A stretch of 15,970 nt of DNA from Deltaproteobacteria bacterium (GCA_026996955.1 JALWJV010000220.1:1-15970), one strand, 5' to 3'. Shown: positions 6,493 through 13,570, counted from the stretch's first letter. Made by a program: numbers and translations. Notes: generated by a model not told the origin, from the sequence alone.

Positions 6493-7800
6493 TCAGAATA
6501 ATCCCCTGGACATTGAAAAACCCCAGCCAAGGGAGATTATGCCCAGAAGGATAAGGAACAGGGTTGCCTGCATGGTGAATTTGCGCTTGCCGAATACAAC
6601 AGCATATCCTGCCTTGAGAATGTTGTTGCTACCTGCAGCTATAAGAATTGCCCCGGTAACCTGAACAGGGCCGACTCCCTGATAGTGACCATTTAGCAGG
6701 GAGAGGATGAACGGGTCTATGTCTGTAAAGCCCACGGCAAAGGAGAGTACATCAAGACCGCTTTTTCCAAAGTGCAATATTACCAGCCGTGTAATTGCAA
6801 TCATGAACACAAAGAGAAAGGCAAAGAGTAACGCCACTCCAAGCTCAAGGGGGTTTGATTTGCCCATCTCTGCATCCTGGCTTTTTACTGTTTTGGTGTT
6901 GTGACTCCAGAACCATGCAGCTCCAAGCCCTGCGGCACCAAGCACCAGAAGGGGAATGGAGATGTGTTTCAGAAGAGAGGCGTTAAGGAATGCCACCAGC
7001 ATGAACAGGCGCAAATACATAACGCCGGATGCGGCAATGATGCCTGCATTGAGGCTTGGGCTTGAGGTTGAGCTCCCTTTTGTCTTTCTGGCAAGGACCA
7101 GGGTGGTGGCAGTGCTTGAGTAAAGTCCGCCAAGAAGGCCTGCAACCAGGTATCCCTGTCGTTTGAGAAAGTATTTTTTCAGTATGTAACCTGTGTAGGA
7201 TATTGATGATATTACAAGAACAGCAATGCCGATCTTGAATGGAGATGCCGGGATATAGCTTGAGACAGGTGTTCGGGGCAGGAGTGGTAGTATGACACCT
7301 GAGATAAATAGAAACTTGGCAATGGTAAGCATCTCCTGCCTGTCTGCCATTTCAAGTATCTGGTGGGCAAGGGGGCGTGCATTAAGCACGAACACCACAG
7401 AAACAAAGAGAAGCACAAGAAACCATGCAGGCTGCAGGGCAGCGGCAGGGCCGTAGAGGTAAACTACCAGGGCAACCAGGGGCTGAAGTGCGCTTGACTG
7501 CCTGATGTTAAGCTTGTGAAAATAGAAAATTGCCATGAACACCAGAAGGCCTGCAAAGGTGCACATGTACAGGTGCAGTGAATGGTCCAGCACAGTGGAA
7601 ACATAGCCAAGGATGGCGATGAACGTATATGTACGGCTGGTACCAAAGCGAACCGGTTTTTCATCCTTGCTGAGCTCTCCCTTTCGTTCTTCTAGAAATC
7701 CGTGAAGCTCAAGCCCGGTCATAAAGCCCAGCAGTGTAACGAGCCCGAACTGAAACCATACCTGGGACATCAGATGTGCAAACAGTGTTTCGTCGTGCAT
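6493..7800 (-). CDS. DUF4010 / MgtC-SapB-like multispanning membrane protein
   Basis: This 435-residue protein has about a dozen hydrophobic helices. The N-terminal third (about 14-155) has the MgtC/SapB pattern, with FQFGLVTLLGFMTGLELHG, then a Glu/Lys-rich cytoplasmic stretch and FGTSRTYTFIAILGY. The C-terminal half is DUF4010-like: GYLVAGLLGGLYSSTATTLV, then GVMYLRLFMLVAFLN and a GFTDIDPFILSL helix with conserved Asp residues. MgtC relatives are linked to Mg2+ stress and ATP synthase control in pathogens. The role of DUF4010 proteins is unknown, so transport or ion-related function is only suggested. GGAG lies 10 nt before the ATG. It follows the glucan phosphorylase by 19 bp and precedes the holin-like gene by 25 bp, so co-transcription is likely. 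Confidence 0.85.
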   Translation of the reverse strand: MHDETLFAHLMSQVWFQFGLVTLLGFMTGLELHGFLEERKGELSKDEKPVRFGTSRTYTFIAILGYVSTVLDHSLHLYMCTFAGLLVFMAIFYFHKLNIRQSSALQPLVALVVYLYGPAAALQPAWFLVLLFVSVVFVLNARPLAHQILEMADRQEMLTIAKFLFISGVILPLLPRTPVSSYIPASPFKIGIAVLVISSISYTGYILKKYFLKRQGYLVAGLLGGLYSSTATTLVLARKTKGSSTSSPSLNAGIIAASGVMYLRLFMLVAFLNASLLKHISIPLLVLGAAGLGAAWFWSHNTKTVKSQDAEMGKSNPLELGVALLFAFLFVFMIAITRLVILHFGKSGLDVLSFAVGFTDIDPFILSLLNGHYQGVGPVQVTGAILIAAGSNNILKAGYAVVFGKRKFTMQATLFLILLGIISLGWGFSMSRGLF

Positions 7801-7819
7801 TATTGAATTTCTCCGATCT

Positions 7820-10348
7820 CTATTTCATCCACAGGATGTGCACATCTTCAAGGGGTACCTGCACATCAGGGTGCCTGGGCCTTATCCGCGGTGTATAGTG
7901 AGATGCAGGTCGGGTGGTTTTTACTTTGGCCTGGAAAAGGAACCCGTTTATTGCACCTGCAAGCTGCTCCTTCCTTTCAAGGGTGATTATCTCCGGGAAA
8001 GATTGGTCATCTTCCGGTTCGGCATAAAGCTCTGCTGCAATATCATCGGGATTGAGATCATCAAGATATATCTGCACACGGAACACAAGAATGTTATCTT
8101 TCTGTTCAACCTCCATGTTTCCAAAGTGAATATTTGCCCAGTGCAGTTGAATCCGTTCACGCCACTCCTCTATCTCCTGTCCTGTTCTGCCGCCACTCCG
8201 GGTACGTCTCCTAAGGGCCTTTGCTGCAGGAATGTAGAATTCCTCTGTGTATTGTCGAAGCATCCTGTTTGTGGAAAAACGGGGTGTGAGCCTTGCCATG
8301 CTCGTTTTCATGCGGTTTACCCAGGGCCTTGATATTCCCCGGTTGTCTCTGTTATAAAATGCAGGGATAATCTCATCTTCAAGCAGTTGGTACAGTTCCA
8401 TTGCCTCTGCAGCATCCCATGATGCATGATCAGCGTGTTCCATACCGTCTCCAATCTTCCAGCCCACCTCCCGGCAGTATGCCTCTGCCCACCATCCGTC
8501 AAGCTCTGATACATTTATTCCGCCGTTTACCAGCACCTTCATACCGCTGGTGCCGCTTGCCTCCCAGGGTCTTCTGGGGGTGTTGATCCATAGGTCCACC
8601 CCCTGAGTCATGTGGGCAGCAACGCTCATGTCGTAATCCTCAATGAAAATTACCCTGCCATTCACCTCTGGGCGTTTGATAAATTCAATCCACTCCCTGA
8701 TCATTGCCTTGCCTGCCTGGTCTTCAGGGTGTGCCTTGCCTGCAATGATAAGCTGTGCAGGCATACCGGGCCTGTTAAGTATGCGGATAAGTCGTTCCGG
8801 GTCGTGGAGCAGAAGGTTAGGGCGTTTGTAACCTGTAAAACGCCTGGCAAATCCCATGGTAAAGGCGTTGGGATCAAGATATTCAGTGGCGCTTCCTGTG
8901 CTGTCACTGCAGGACGGTGTTGATACTGCCTGGTGGCATGAAGCACGCTTGCGGCAGAACTCTATCAGGCGCAGCCTGCTTCTGGTCCTGAACTGCCATA
9001 ATGTTTCATCATCAATCTTGTTAAAATCTGCCTCAATGCGTTCAAGTGACCAGAGCCAGCGTTCCTTGCCGCATGACGTGGTCCAGAGCTCATCTGCCTC
9101 TCTGGAGTCCCAGGAGGGTATGTGTATGCCATTGGTGACATGGCCCACCGGAACCTCGTGCACAGGCCAGCGGGGAAAGAGCACAGAGAATATCTTGCGG
9201 CTTACCTCTCCGTGCAGGCGGCTTACGCCATTTACGGCACCGCACCCCCGAAGTGCAAGCCATGCCATATTAAAGGGTTCTTCAGGATCATTTGGATCAG
9301 CTTTTCCCATGCCAAGAAGCCTTGCCATTGATATTCCAAGGGAATCTGCATATTTCGAAAGATAATGGGAGAGCAGAGGCGCCGGAAACCTGTCAAAGGC
9401 AGCATCTACAGGGGTGTGTGTAGTGAAGATGTTTCCAACCCTTGTTGAATTAAGTGCAACATCAAAGGATACAGATGCCACTTTCATGAAGGACCTGGCA
9501 CGCTCAAGCACTACAAGGGCCGCATGTCCTTCATTCATGTGGCAGACTTCACACTCAAGGCCAAGGGCATCAATAAGCCTCCAGCCCCCAAGCCCCAGAA
9601 CTATCTCCTGCTGGAGCCTTATCTCCTTCCCACCTCCATAGAGTTTGGCAGTGATTCCCCGATCACCTGGAGAGTTCAGAGGATCATTGCTGTCAAGAAG
9701 AAGCAGTCTGATTCGTCCCACCTGAACTTCCCAGGTGCGAAGGACCAGGGTGCGCCCGGGAAGCTCAACTTCAATTCTTAACCAGTTTCCCTCAGCATCT
9801 CTAAGGGGCAGGGCAGGGAGAACTGCCGGGTCGTTGTATGGATAGAATTCAAGCTGATTCCCCTCCCTGTCAATGGCCTGGCGAAAATAACCCTGCTGGT
9901 AAAAGAGACCAATACCCACAAGCGGCACATCAAGGTCGCTTGCCGTTTTGAGATGATCACCTGCCAGGATACCCAGGCCGCCAGAGTACAGGGGAAGTGC
10001 CTCGCTCATCCCAAATTCCATACTGAAGTAAGCAACGCCTTTTAGCTCCCTGCCAGAGTGTTCCCTTGTAAACCAGGCTGGCTGGGACAGGGCCTTTTCC
10101 CTGATTTCAAGCTGGCGGTCAAGCTCTTCCAGGAATTTTTTGTCTTTTGCAAGTGCTTTTAATCTTGCCTCTCCAAGGCTTTCAAGGATGTACCAGGGAT
10201 TTCCTGTGGCATCCCATAGTTCCTGGTCAATGGTGCGCCACAGGTCGTCCGAGGCATGGCTCCAGCTCCATCTCATGTCAAGGGCAAGGTCTGCCAGCCC
10301 TTTAAGGGGCTCAGGGAGAAGACGGGGAATGGATCGAGTAATAAACAT
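7820..10348 (-). CDS. glgP: Alpha-glucan phosphorylase (GT35, TIGR02094 type)
   Basis: This 842-residue enzyme should split terminal alpha-1,4 glucose from glycogen or maltodextrin with phosphate, giving glucose-1-phosphate. The first 110 or so residues form the DUF3417 domain (start MFITRSIPRLLPEPL; DMRWSWS at 24-30) that marks the short bacterial/archaeal 'more_P_ylases' group. Other landmarks: GGLGILAGDHLKTASDLD (123-140), CHMNEGHA (269-276), and EASGTSGMKVLVNGG with the pyridoxal-phosphate Lys604. Between helix RLIEFCRKRA and LDPNAFTMGFARRFTGYKR is a Ser/Thr-rich insert of about 16 residues, possibly a surface loop. Length is normal for the group. AAGGAG lies 8 nt before the ATG. It is the promoter-proximal gene of the minus-strand operon. 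No glycogen-synthesis genes are in view, so glycogen breakdown versus maltodextrin use is open. Confidence 0.93.
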   Translation of the reverse strand: MFITRSIPRLLPEPLKGLADLALDMRWSWSHASDDLWRTIDQELWDATGNPWYILESLGEARLKALAKDKKFLEELDRQLEIREKALSQPAWFTREHSGRELKGVAYFSMEFGMSEALPLYSGGLGILAGDHLKTASDLDVPLVGIGLFYQQGYFRQAIDREGNQLEFYPYNDPAVLPALPLRDAEGNWLRIEVELPGRTLVLRTWEVQVGRIRLLLLDSNDPLNSPGDRGITAKLYGGGKEIRLQQEIVLGLGGWRLIDALGLECEVCHMNEGHAALVVLERARSFMKVASVSFDVALNSTRVGNIFTTHTPVDAAFDRFPAPLLSHYLSKYADSLGISMARLLGMGKADPNDPEEPFNMAWLALRGCGAVNGVSRLHGEVSRKIFSVLFPRWPVHEVPVGHVTNGIHIPSWDSREADELWTTSCGKERWLWSLERIEADFNKIDDETLWQFRTRSRLRLIEFCRKRASCHQAVSTPSCSDSTGSATEYLDPNAFTMGFARRFTGYKRPNLLLHDPERLIRILNRPGMPAQLIIAGKAHPEDQAGKAMIREWIEFIKRPEVNGRVIFIEDYDMSVAAHMTQGVDLWINTPRRPWEASGTSGMKVLVNGGINVSELDGWWAEAYCREVGWKIGDGMEHADHASWDAAEAMELYQLLEDEIIPAFYNRDNRGISRPWVNRMKTSMARLTPRFSTNRMLRQYTEEFYIPAAKALRRRTRSGGRTGQEIEEWRERIQLHWANIHFGNMEVEQKDNILVFRVQIYLDDLNPDDIAAELYAEPEDDQSFPEIITLERKEQLAGAINGFLFQAKVKTTRPASHYTPRIRPRHPDVQVPLEDVHILWMK

Positions 10349-10408
10349 GGAGTTGCTCCTTGGAAGATGTGGGTGAAGGAAACAGAGTTTGTAAAGTTTT
10401 GTTTAATG

Positions 10409-10438
10409 CTTATACTCTACAAAACAGGAAAGTGCCAA
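10409..10438 (-). promoter_or_regulatory. Sigma-70-type promoter of the glgP operon
   Basis: On the minus strand TTGGCA (-35, five of six bases) is separated by 18 bp from TATAAG (-10, five of six). It lies about 60 bp upstream of the glgP ATG. It is the best sigma-70 match I saw in the divergent gap. The gap also holds a TCACGTGA palindrome near 10456-10463 that could be a regulator site. Confidence 0.6.
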
Positions 10439-10521
10439 TCCATAAAGGCGCAGATCACGTGACTCATGCCGGGATTGAATGATTGGCGAATTAAATTGTT
10501 TGATCAAGTGAGGGAATAAAA

Positions 10522-11067
10522 ATGACACAATACTCGTTAGAAATTTTCATGGATGAAAGGACACGGAAAAACACCATGCTGACAGCAGTGGTGTTGATAG
10601 CAATAGGATTTCTGGGCATTCTTTTGCCTACGGTGCTGTCCATTACCCTGTCTGTCCTGATAGCCCTTTTACTTATATTGGCCGGGGTTGCCACTGCTTT
10701 TATGACCCGTATGACATACCAGGGTGAGAATCTTGCCTGGCTTAAGCCATTCCTGCTCATATCCCTTGGCCTCCTTTTGCTCTTTTATCCTGCTGCCGGG
10801 GCTGCTGCGCTTGGAATTCTACTTATAATCTATTTTCTTATTGATGCCTTTGCAGGCATTATGTTTGCGCTTGTAATAAAGCCCCTGCCCGGTTGGGGAT
10901 GGACAATGCTAAACGGCATACTGTCCCTGGCTCTGGCACTGATATTTATGGCAGGATGGCCCTTCAGCGCCACATGGCTGGTGGGACTTATGGTGGGAAT
11001 CAGCCTTATGTTTGATGGTATTGCCCTGTTGATGCTGGTGCTTAATGCCCGGAAACTGGCAATGTAA
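10522..11067 (+). CDS. HdeD/DUF308 family membrane protein
   Basis: The 181-residue product has about six closely spaced hydrophobic helices and few loops, in the repeated-hairpin pattern of HdeD/DUF308 proteins. Typical segments are IAIGFLGILLPTVLSITLSV, FLLISLGLLLLFYP and WTMLNGILSLALALIFM, ending with a Gly-rich helix LVGLMVGISLMFDGIALL. HdeD in Escherichia coli is part of an acid-resistance island, but most homologues have no known function. GAGGGA lies 6 nt before the chosen ATG. An ATG ten codons downstream is possible, but has no better ribosome site. It is divergent from glgP and single-gene by appearance, because a hairpin overlaps its stop codon and the next gene is 587 bp away. No clear promoter was found in front. 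Confidence 0.85.
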   Translation: MTQYSLEIFMDERTRKNTMLTAVVLIAIGFLGILLPTVLSITLSVLIALLLILAGVATAFMTRMTYQGENLAWLKPFLLISLGLLLLFYPAAGAAALGILLIIYFLIDAFAGIMFALVIKPLPGWGWTMLNGILSLALALIFMAGWPFSATWLVGLMVGISLMFDGIALLMLVLNARKLAM

Positions 11068-11107
11068 CCACTGATCTTTGACAGGAAAAAGTGGTTACCA
11101 GCTTTTT
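11064..11107 (+). terminator. Candidate intrinsic terminator of the DUF308 gene
   Basis: GTAACCACT (11064-11072) pairs perfectly with AGTGGTTAC (11090-11098) around a 17-base loop. CAGC and five T residues follow. The stem includes the TAA stop codon. The stem is only moderately GC-rich and the T-run starts 4 bases late, so efficiency is uncertain. Confidence 0.5.
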
Positions 11108-11325
11108 CATGCCTAGATTGAGCGATTGTCGGATTTGCTGCATATCTGCGAAAGAGGAATTCCCATAATAGTCGGCTATATGGGTATTCCTCTGACAAAG
11201 GAGATGCAGTAAATACGGCAATCCCGAAGGGTTTCAAAACTGGAAAGCTATAATCGACATAACTCCTTTTAATTTCAATGAAAAAAATAATTTTCCGGAT
11301 TTTGAAACGCTTAATCTAGGCATGA
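11107..11325. repeat. Composite palindromic element A (three-armed)
   Basis: The outer arms TCATGCCTAGATTGAGC (11107-11123) and its inverse (11309-11325) match at 16 of 17 positions. Inside lie two further palindromes. The first, 11124-11223, is an imperfect hairpin with arms of about 44 bases (GAGGAATTCCCATA against TATGGGTATTCCTC near the tip) and a TCGG tip. The second, 11231-11308, has GTTTCAAAACTGGAAA facing its near-inverse TTTTCCGGATTTTGAAAC. Outer stem plus two hairpins would make a three-way junction in single-stranded DNA or RNA. No protein-like frame explains it. It could be a small non-autonomous mobile element, a structured RNA gene, or a cruciform-forming site. Confidence 0.7.
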
Positions 11326-11330
11326 TGTTG

Positions 11331-11359
11331 TTGACATGATATGGGCCTGACATTAATTT
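11331..11359 (+). promoter_or_regulatory. Candidate promoter of hrcA
   Basis: A perfect TTGACA lies 5 bp after element A. With 17 bp spacing the -10 would be TAATTT, only three of six bases of TATAAT. If used, the transcript would carry the palindrome at 11378-11392 and all of element B in an hrcA leader of nearly 300 nt. No CIRCE sequence overlaps it. Confidence 0.35.
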
Positions 11360-11377
11360 CTATCTGGTGTTAAGAAG

Positions 11378-11392
11378 GCGGATATTATCCGC
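11378..11392. promoter_or_regulatory. Perfect short palindrome, possible operator
   Basis: GCGGATATTATCCGC has 7-bp perfect arms around one central base. It lies 18 bp after the candidate -10 of hrcA and touches the left end of element B. It could be a protein-binding site or a small hairpin; it is unrelated to the CIRCE consensus. Confidence 0.35.
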
Positions 11393-11628
11393 GCAGTAAC
11401 TATTCAGAGTAGTAAATGGGCTTGTTTTGGAGTGACTTTGAAGAATTTCGTAGTTTTTCTTGGCGAAGCGCAGCAAAAAAATCGCGTCTGTTTGAGCGAG
11501 GTACGAGCGAGTTTCGCGATTTTTGCGAAGCAAGCCTTAGAAAAACAAGAAATGGTTCACCGGAACGGAAAAACAAGCCCATTTACGAACCTTAATTACC
11601 AGTAATACGCTGAACAGTAACTCCGCGC
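11391..11628. repeat. Composite palindromic element B, in the hrcA leader
   Basis: The central part (11413-11585) is a long imperfect hairpin. TAAATGGGCTTGTTTT (11413-11428) is matched exactly by its inverse at 11570-11585. Further in, GTTTTTC faces GAAAAAC and AAAAATCGCG faces CGCGATTTTT (about 11477-11486 and 11515-11524). The 28-base tip holds GAGCGAG twice around GTAC. An outer stem pairs GCGC-AGTAACTATTCAG (11391-11407) imperfectly with CTGAACAGTAACTCCGCGC (11610-11628). The extra 24 bases in the right arm contain a small ATTAC/GTAAT hairpin. As in element A, one arm carries an extra hairpin. It ends 26 bp before the hrcA ATG. From memory, similar GAGCGAG...CGCGATTTTTGCG palindromes occur as dispersed repeats in deltaproteobacterial genomes. 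Confidence 0.75.
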
Positions 11629-11654
11629 AATAAAAGAGGGCGCAGGCAGTAATC

Positions 11655-12683
11655 ATGGCATCAGAGAACAGACAGGAACTTTCAGAAAGGGACGAGGCAA
11701 TACTGAAATCAGTGGTGCAAACCTATATTGCCACTGCTGAACCGGTTGGCTCCCGCACGGTAGCACGCCAGTCCGGTATTGGCCTCAGTCCTGCCACCAT
11801 AAGAAACTGCATGGCAGATCTGGAAGATTTCGGTCTCCTTTACCAGCCCCATACCTCGGCAGGCAGGGTGCCAAGCCACCAGGGCATGAGATACTATGTC
11901 TCATATCTCCTGGACAAGTATGAATTTTCAAAGCACGAGCGCATAGCGCTTGAAAACGCCATCCTTGCCAATGCGTCTGATTTTGAAGAGGTGCTGAAAA
12001 GGGCGGTGAAGGTCATGGCTTCATGGTCAGGCAATGCCGCTGTGGTTACGCCCCCTCATGTGGACAATCACAGGCTCATTCATGTGGACCTGGTAGAGGT
12101 AAGGCCTGGAACTATCCTTGTAATTTCGGTTTATGATTCTGGGGTTGTGCAGAACAGTTTTCTTCAGATTGACTGCAGCATTCCAAAACGCAGACTGAGG
12201 GCCCTGGCAGAAACAATATCTGCGTGCCTGCAGCGCATGGAGCCTGAGCAGCTCAAGCAGGAACTTCTTGACAGCCTTGAAGAGGACCGGAAATTTCTGG
12301 AAACCTTGCTGGCAAAGGCTATCTGCGCAGAAACGCCGGATGATGCCAACAAGGAGCTCATCATTGATGGCCGCCTGAATCTGCTTGATTACCCTGAATT
12401 TTCAGACATCCCCAGAATCAGGGCGCTGTTTGAGGCATTTGAAGAAAAGAAGATACTTGTAACGCTCCTTGAACGCTGTATGGAGATGGATGATACAAAT
12501 ATCTTTATCGGAAAGGATGCACTAGGACGTTCTGCACCTGAAAGCAGTGTTGTCATAACACCCTACCGTGAAAAAGGTGTTCCGGTAGGCAGCATAGGAA
12601 TAGTCGGTCCCACACGCATGGATTATGCCAAGGCAATGGCCCTTGTGGAGTATGTTGCTCATATCCTTAGCAAAGACCTTTAG
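11655..12683 (+). CDS. hrcA: Heat-inducible transcription repressor HrcA
   Basis: HrcA represses chaperone operons by binding CIRCE operators and is kept active by GroEL. At 342 residues it has the usual length. The N-terminal winged helix-turn-helix reads LSERDEAILKSVVQTYIATAEP, then VGSRTVARQSGIGLSPATIRN and MADLEDFGLLYQPHTSAGRVPS, all diagnostic. The C-terminal GAF-like half ends with VVITPYREKGVPVGSIGIVGP followed by MDYAKAMALVEYVAHILS, also typical. The start is the ATG in the sequence CAGTAATCATGG. No strong Shine-Dalgarno is close (AGGGCGC lies too far upstream), and a long palindrome lies just before it, so translation may be restricted. grpE and dnaK follow on the same strand, the classical order, but after 264 bp and without a visible CIRCE. 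Confidence 0.95.
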   Translation: MASENRQELSERDEAILKSVVQTYIATAEPVGSRTVARQSGIGLSPATIRNCMADLEDFGLLYQPHTSAGRVPSHQGMRYYVSYLLDKYEFSKHERIALENAILANASDFEEVLKRAVKVMASWSGNAAVVTPPHVDNHRLIHVDLVEVRPGTILVISVYDSGVVQNSFLQIDCSIPKRRLRALAETISACLQRMEPEQLKQELLDSLEEDRKFLETLLAKAICAETPDDANKELIIDGRLNLLDYPEFSDIPRIRALFEAFEEKKILVTLLERCMEMDDTNIFIGKDALGRSAPESSVVITPYREKGVPVGSIGIVGPTRMDYAKAMALVEYVAHILSKDL

Positions 12684-12787
12684 TTTCTCTTCTTAATTTC
12701 TTCATCTCCTTTTTTCTTGATTTTCTCCCCTTGCATTTCCTGAAATCGTCCTTATTTTCTTCTTAAACTTTTCAATCACTCCAGTTT
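12684..12787 (+). terminator. C-rich, G-poor tract after hrcA, possible Rho-dependent termination region
   Basis: Directly after the hrcA stop the plus strand is strongly pyrimidine-rich, with about 28 C against 5 G in 104 bases and no evident hairpin. C-over-G, unstructured RNA is the known signature of Rho loading sites. A promoter-like TTGCAT-N16-TATTTT (12731-12758) lies inside it and is weak. Either reading would partly uncouple hrcA from grpE. Confidence 0.35.
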
Positions 12788-12820
12788 AATCCTTAAAATT
12801 GTTTGTTCTTACCGATAGTT

Positions 12821-12838
12821 ACACTGGTTAAACAGTGT
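12821..12838. promoter_or_regulatory. Operator-like inverted repeat upstream of grpE
   Basis: ACACTG-GTTAAA-CAGTGT has perfect 6-bp arms, and the centre is itself nearly symmetric. It lies 109 bp before the grpE ATG. It differs from CIRCE in sequence and spacing. It could bind a regulator or mark a local promoter; no convincing -35/-10 or sigma-32 pair was found around it. Confidence 0.4.
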
Positions 12839-12947
12839 CTAAAAGATGTGTGTAAGAGGGAAGCAGGGGTAAGTTTGTGCGTTTGGTCAGTAACATTCAG
12901 AAGCCATAAAGGAGTGACTGAAAAAAATATAAAGTGGAGAGTAAGTC

Positions 12948-13535
12948 ATGGAAAATATAAAAAATGAAGAACAACAGCCTGATGTACAGTCTGAGGTAAA
13001 GGAGGATGCTGAGGCAGCATCTGCAGATGAAAATGCTGCAGAAACTGCTGATGCAGGTGACGATAACCTTTCCGTAGAGGAGAAACTGGCCAAGACCCAG
13101 GAAGAGCTTGAAGCCTACAAGGAAAAGGTGCTTCGCCTTGCGGCAGAGCTTGAAAACTTTAAAAAGAGGACTCAGCGGGAAAAGGAAGAGCACATGAAGT
13201 ATGCACTTGAGGCTTTTGCCAAGGAGCTTCTTCCTTTCCTGGATAATCTCGAACGCGCCGTTGAGTCGGCAAAGGAGACCAAGGACATAGAAAAACTCAT
13301 TGAGGGTCTTGAGCTTACACTGTCAGGTTATCTGAAGACCCTTGAAAAGTTCGGATTAAAGGTTTTTGCAGCCGAGGGCCAGCGTTTTGATCCCAATTAT
13401 CATGAGGCACTGTCCACTGAAGTCAACGATGAGGTGGAGGAAAATACCGTAATCAAGGAGCTCCTCAAGGGATATACGCTCCATGAGAGACTACTCAGGC
13501 CTGCAATGGTAGTTGTTTCCAAAAAAGATTCATAA
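12948..13535 (+). CDS. grpE: Nucleotide exchange factor GrpE
   Basis: GrpE releases ADP from DnaK and so drives the Hsp70 cycle. The 195-residue protein has an acidic, Ala/Glu-rich tail (1-45), a long coiled-coil helix from about 46 (KLAKTQEELEAYKEKVLRLA, then ELENFKKRTQREKE), and the C-terminal beta-domain with the family signature beginning FDPNYHEAL (147-155) and ending LLRPAMVVVSK (182-192). GGAGAG lies 8 nt before the ATG. The acidic tail is longer than the minimum but common. It precedes dnaK by 177 bp, an unusually large gap that holds a hairpin just after the stop. Confidence 0.96.
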   Translation: MENIKNEEQQPDVQSEVKEDAEAASADENAAETADAGDDNLSVEEKLAKTQEELEAYKEKVLRLAAELENFKKRTQREKEEHMKYALEAFAKELLPFLDNLERAVESAKETKDIEKLIEGLELTLSGYLKTLEKFGLKVFAAEGQRFDPNYHEALSTEVNDEVEENTVIKELLKGYTLHERLLRPAMVVVSKKDS

Positions 13536-13536
13536 T

Positions 13537-13570
13537 AACAGTGGACAAGCTGAATTAAATGCTTACTGTT
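13537..13570 (+). repeat. Hairpin in the grpE-dnaK gap
   Basis: AACAGT-(GGAC)-AAGC pairs with GCTT-ACTGTT around a 10-base AT-rich loop, starting right after the grpE stop codon. There is no T-run after it, so termination is unlikely. It might be an RNA stability or processing element. The remaining 140 bp up to dnaK show no clear promoter. Confidence 0.35.

Noticed and set aside
8856..9365. 169-residue plus-strand frame inside glgP
   Set aside because: Antisense to strongly conserved phosphorylase sequence; no family resemblance and no ribosome site.
10409..10440. TGGCAC in the glgP promoter as a sigma-54 site
   Set aside because: The position 10 bp after GG reads TT rather than GC, whereas the same region gives a good sigma-70 match.
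10830..11237. 135-residue minus-strand frame over the DUF308 gene and element A
   Set aside because: It is antisense to a convincing membrane protein and continues into a palindromic repeat. The composition is that of a shadow frame.
11400..11582. 60-residue minus-strand frame in front of hrcA
   Set aside because: It is produced by the long palindrome of element B (both arms are read), a common source of false small genes.
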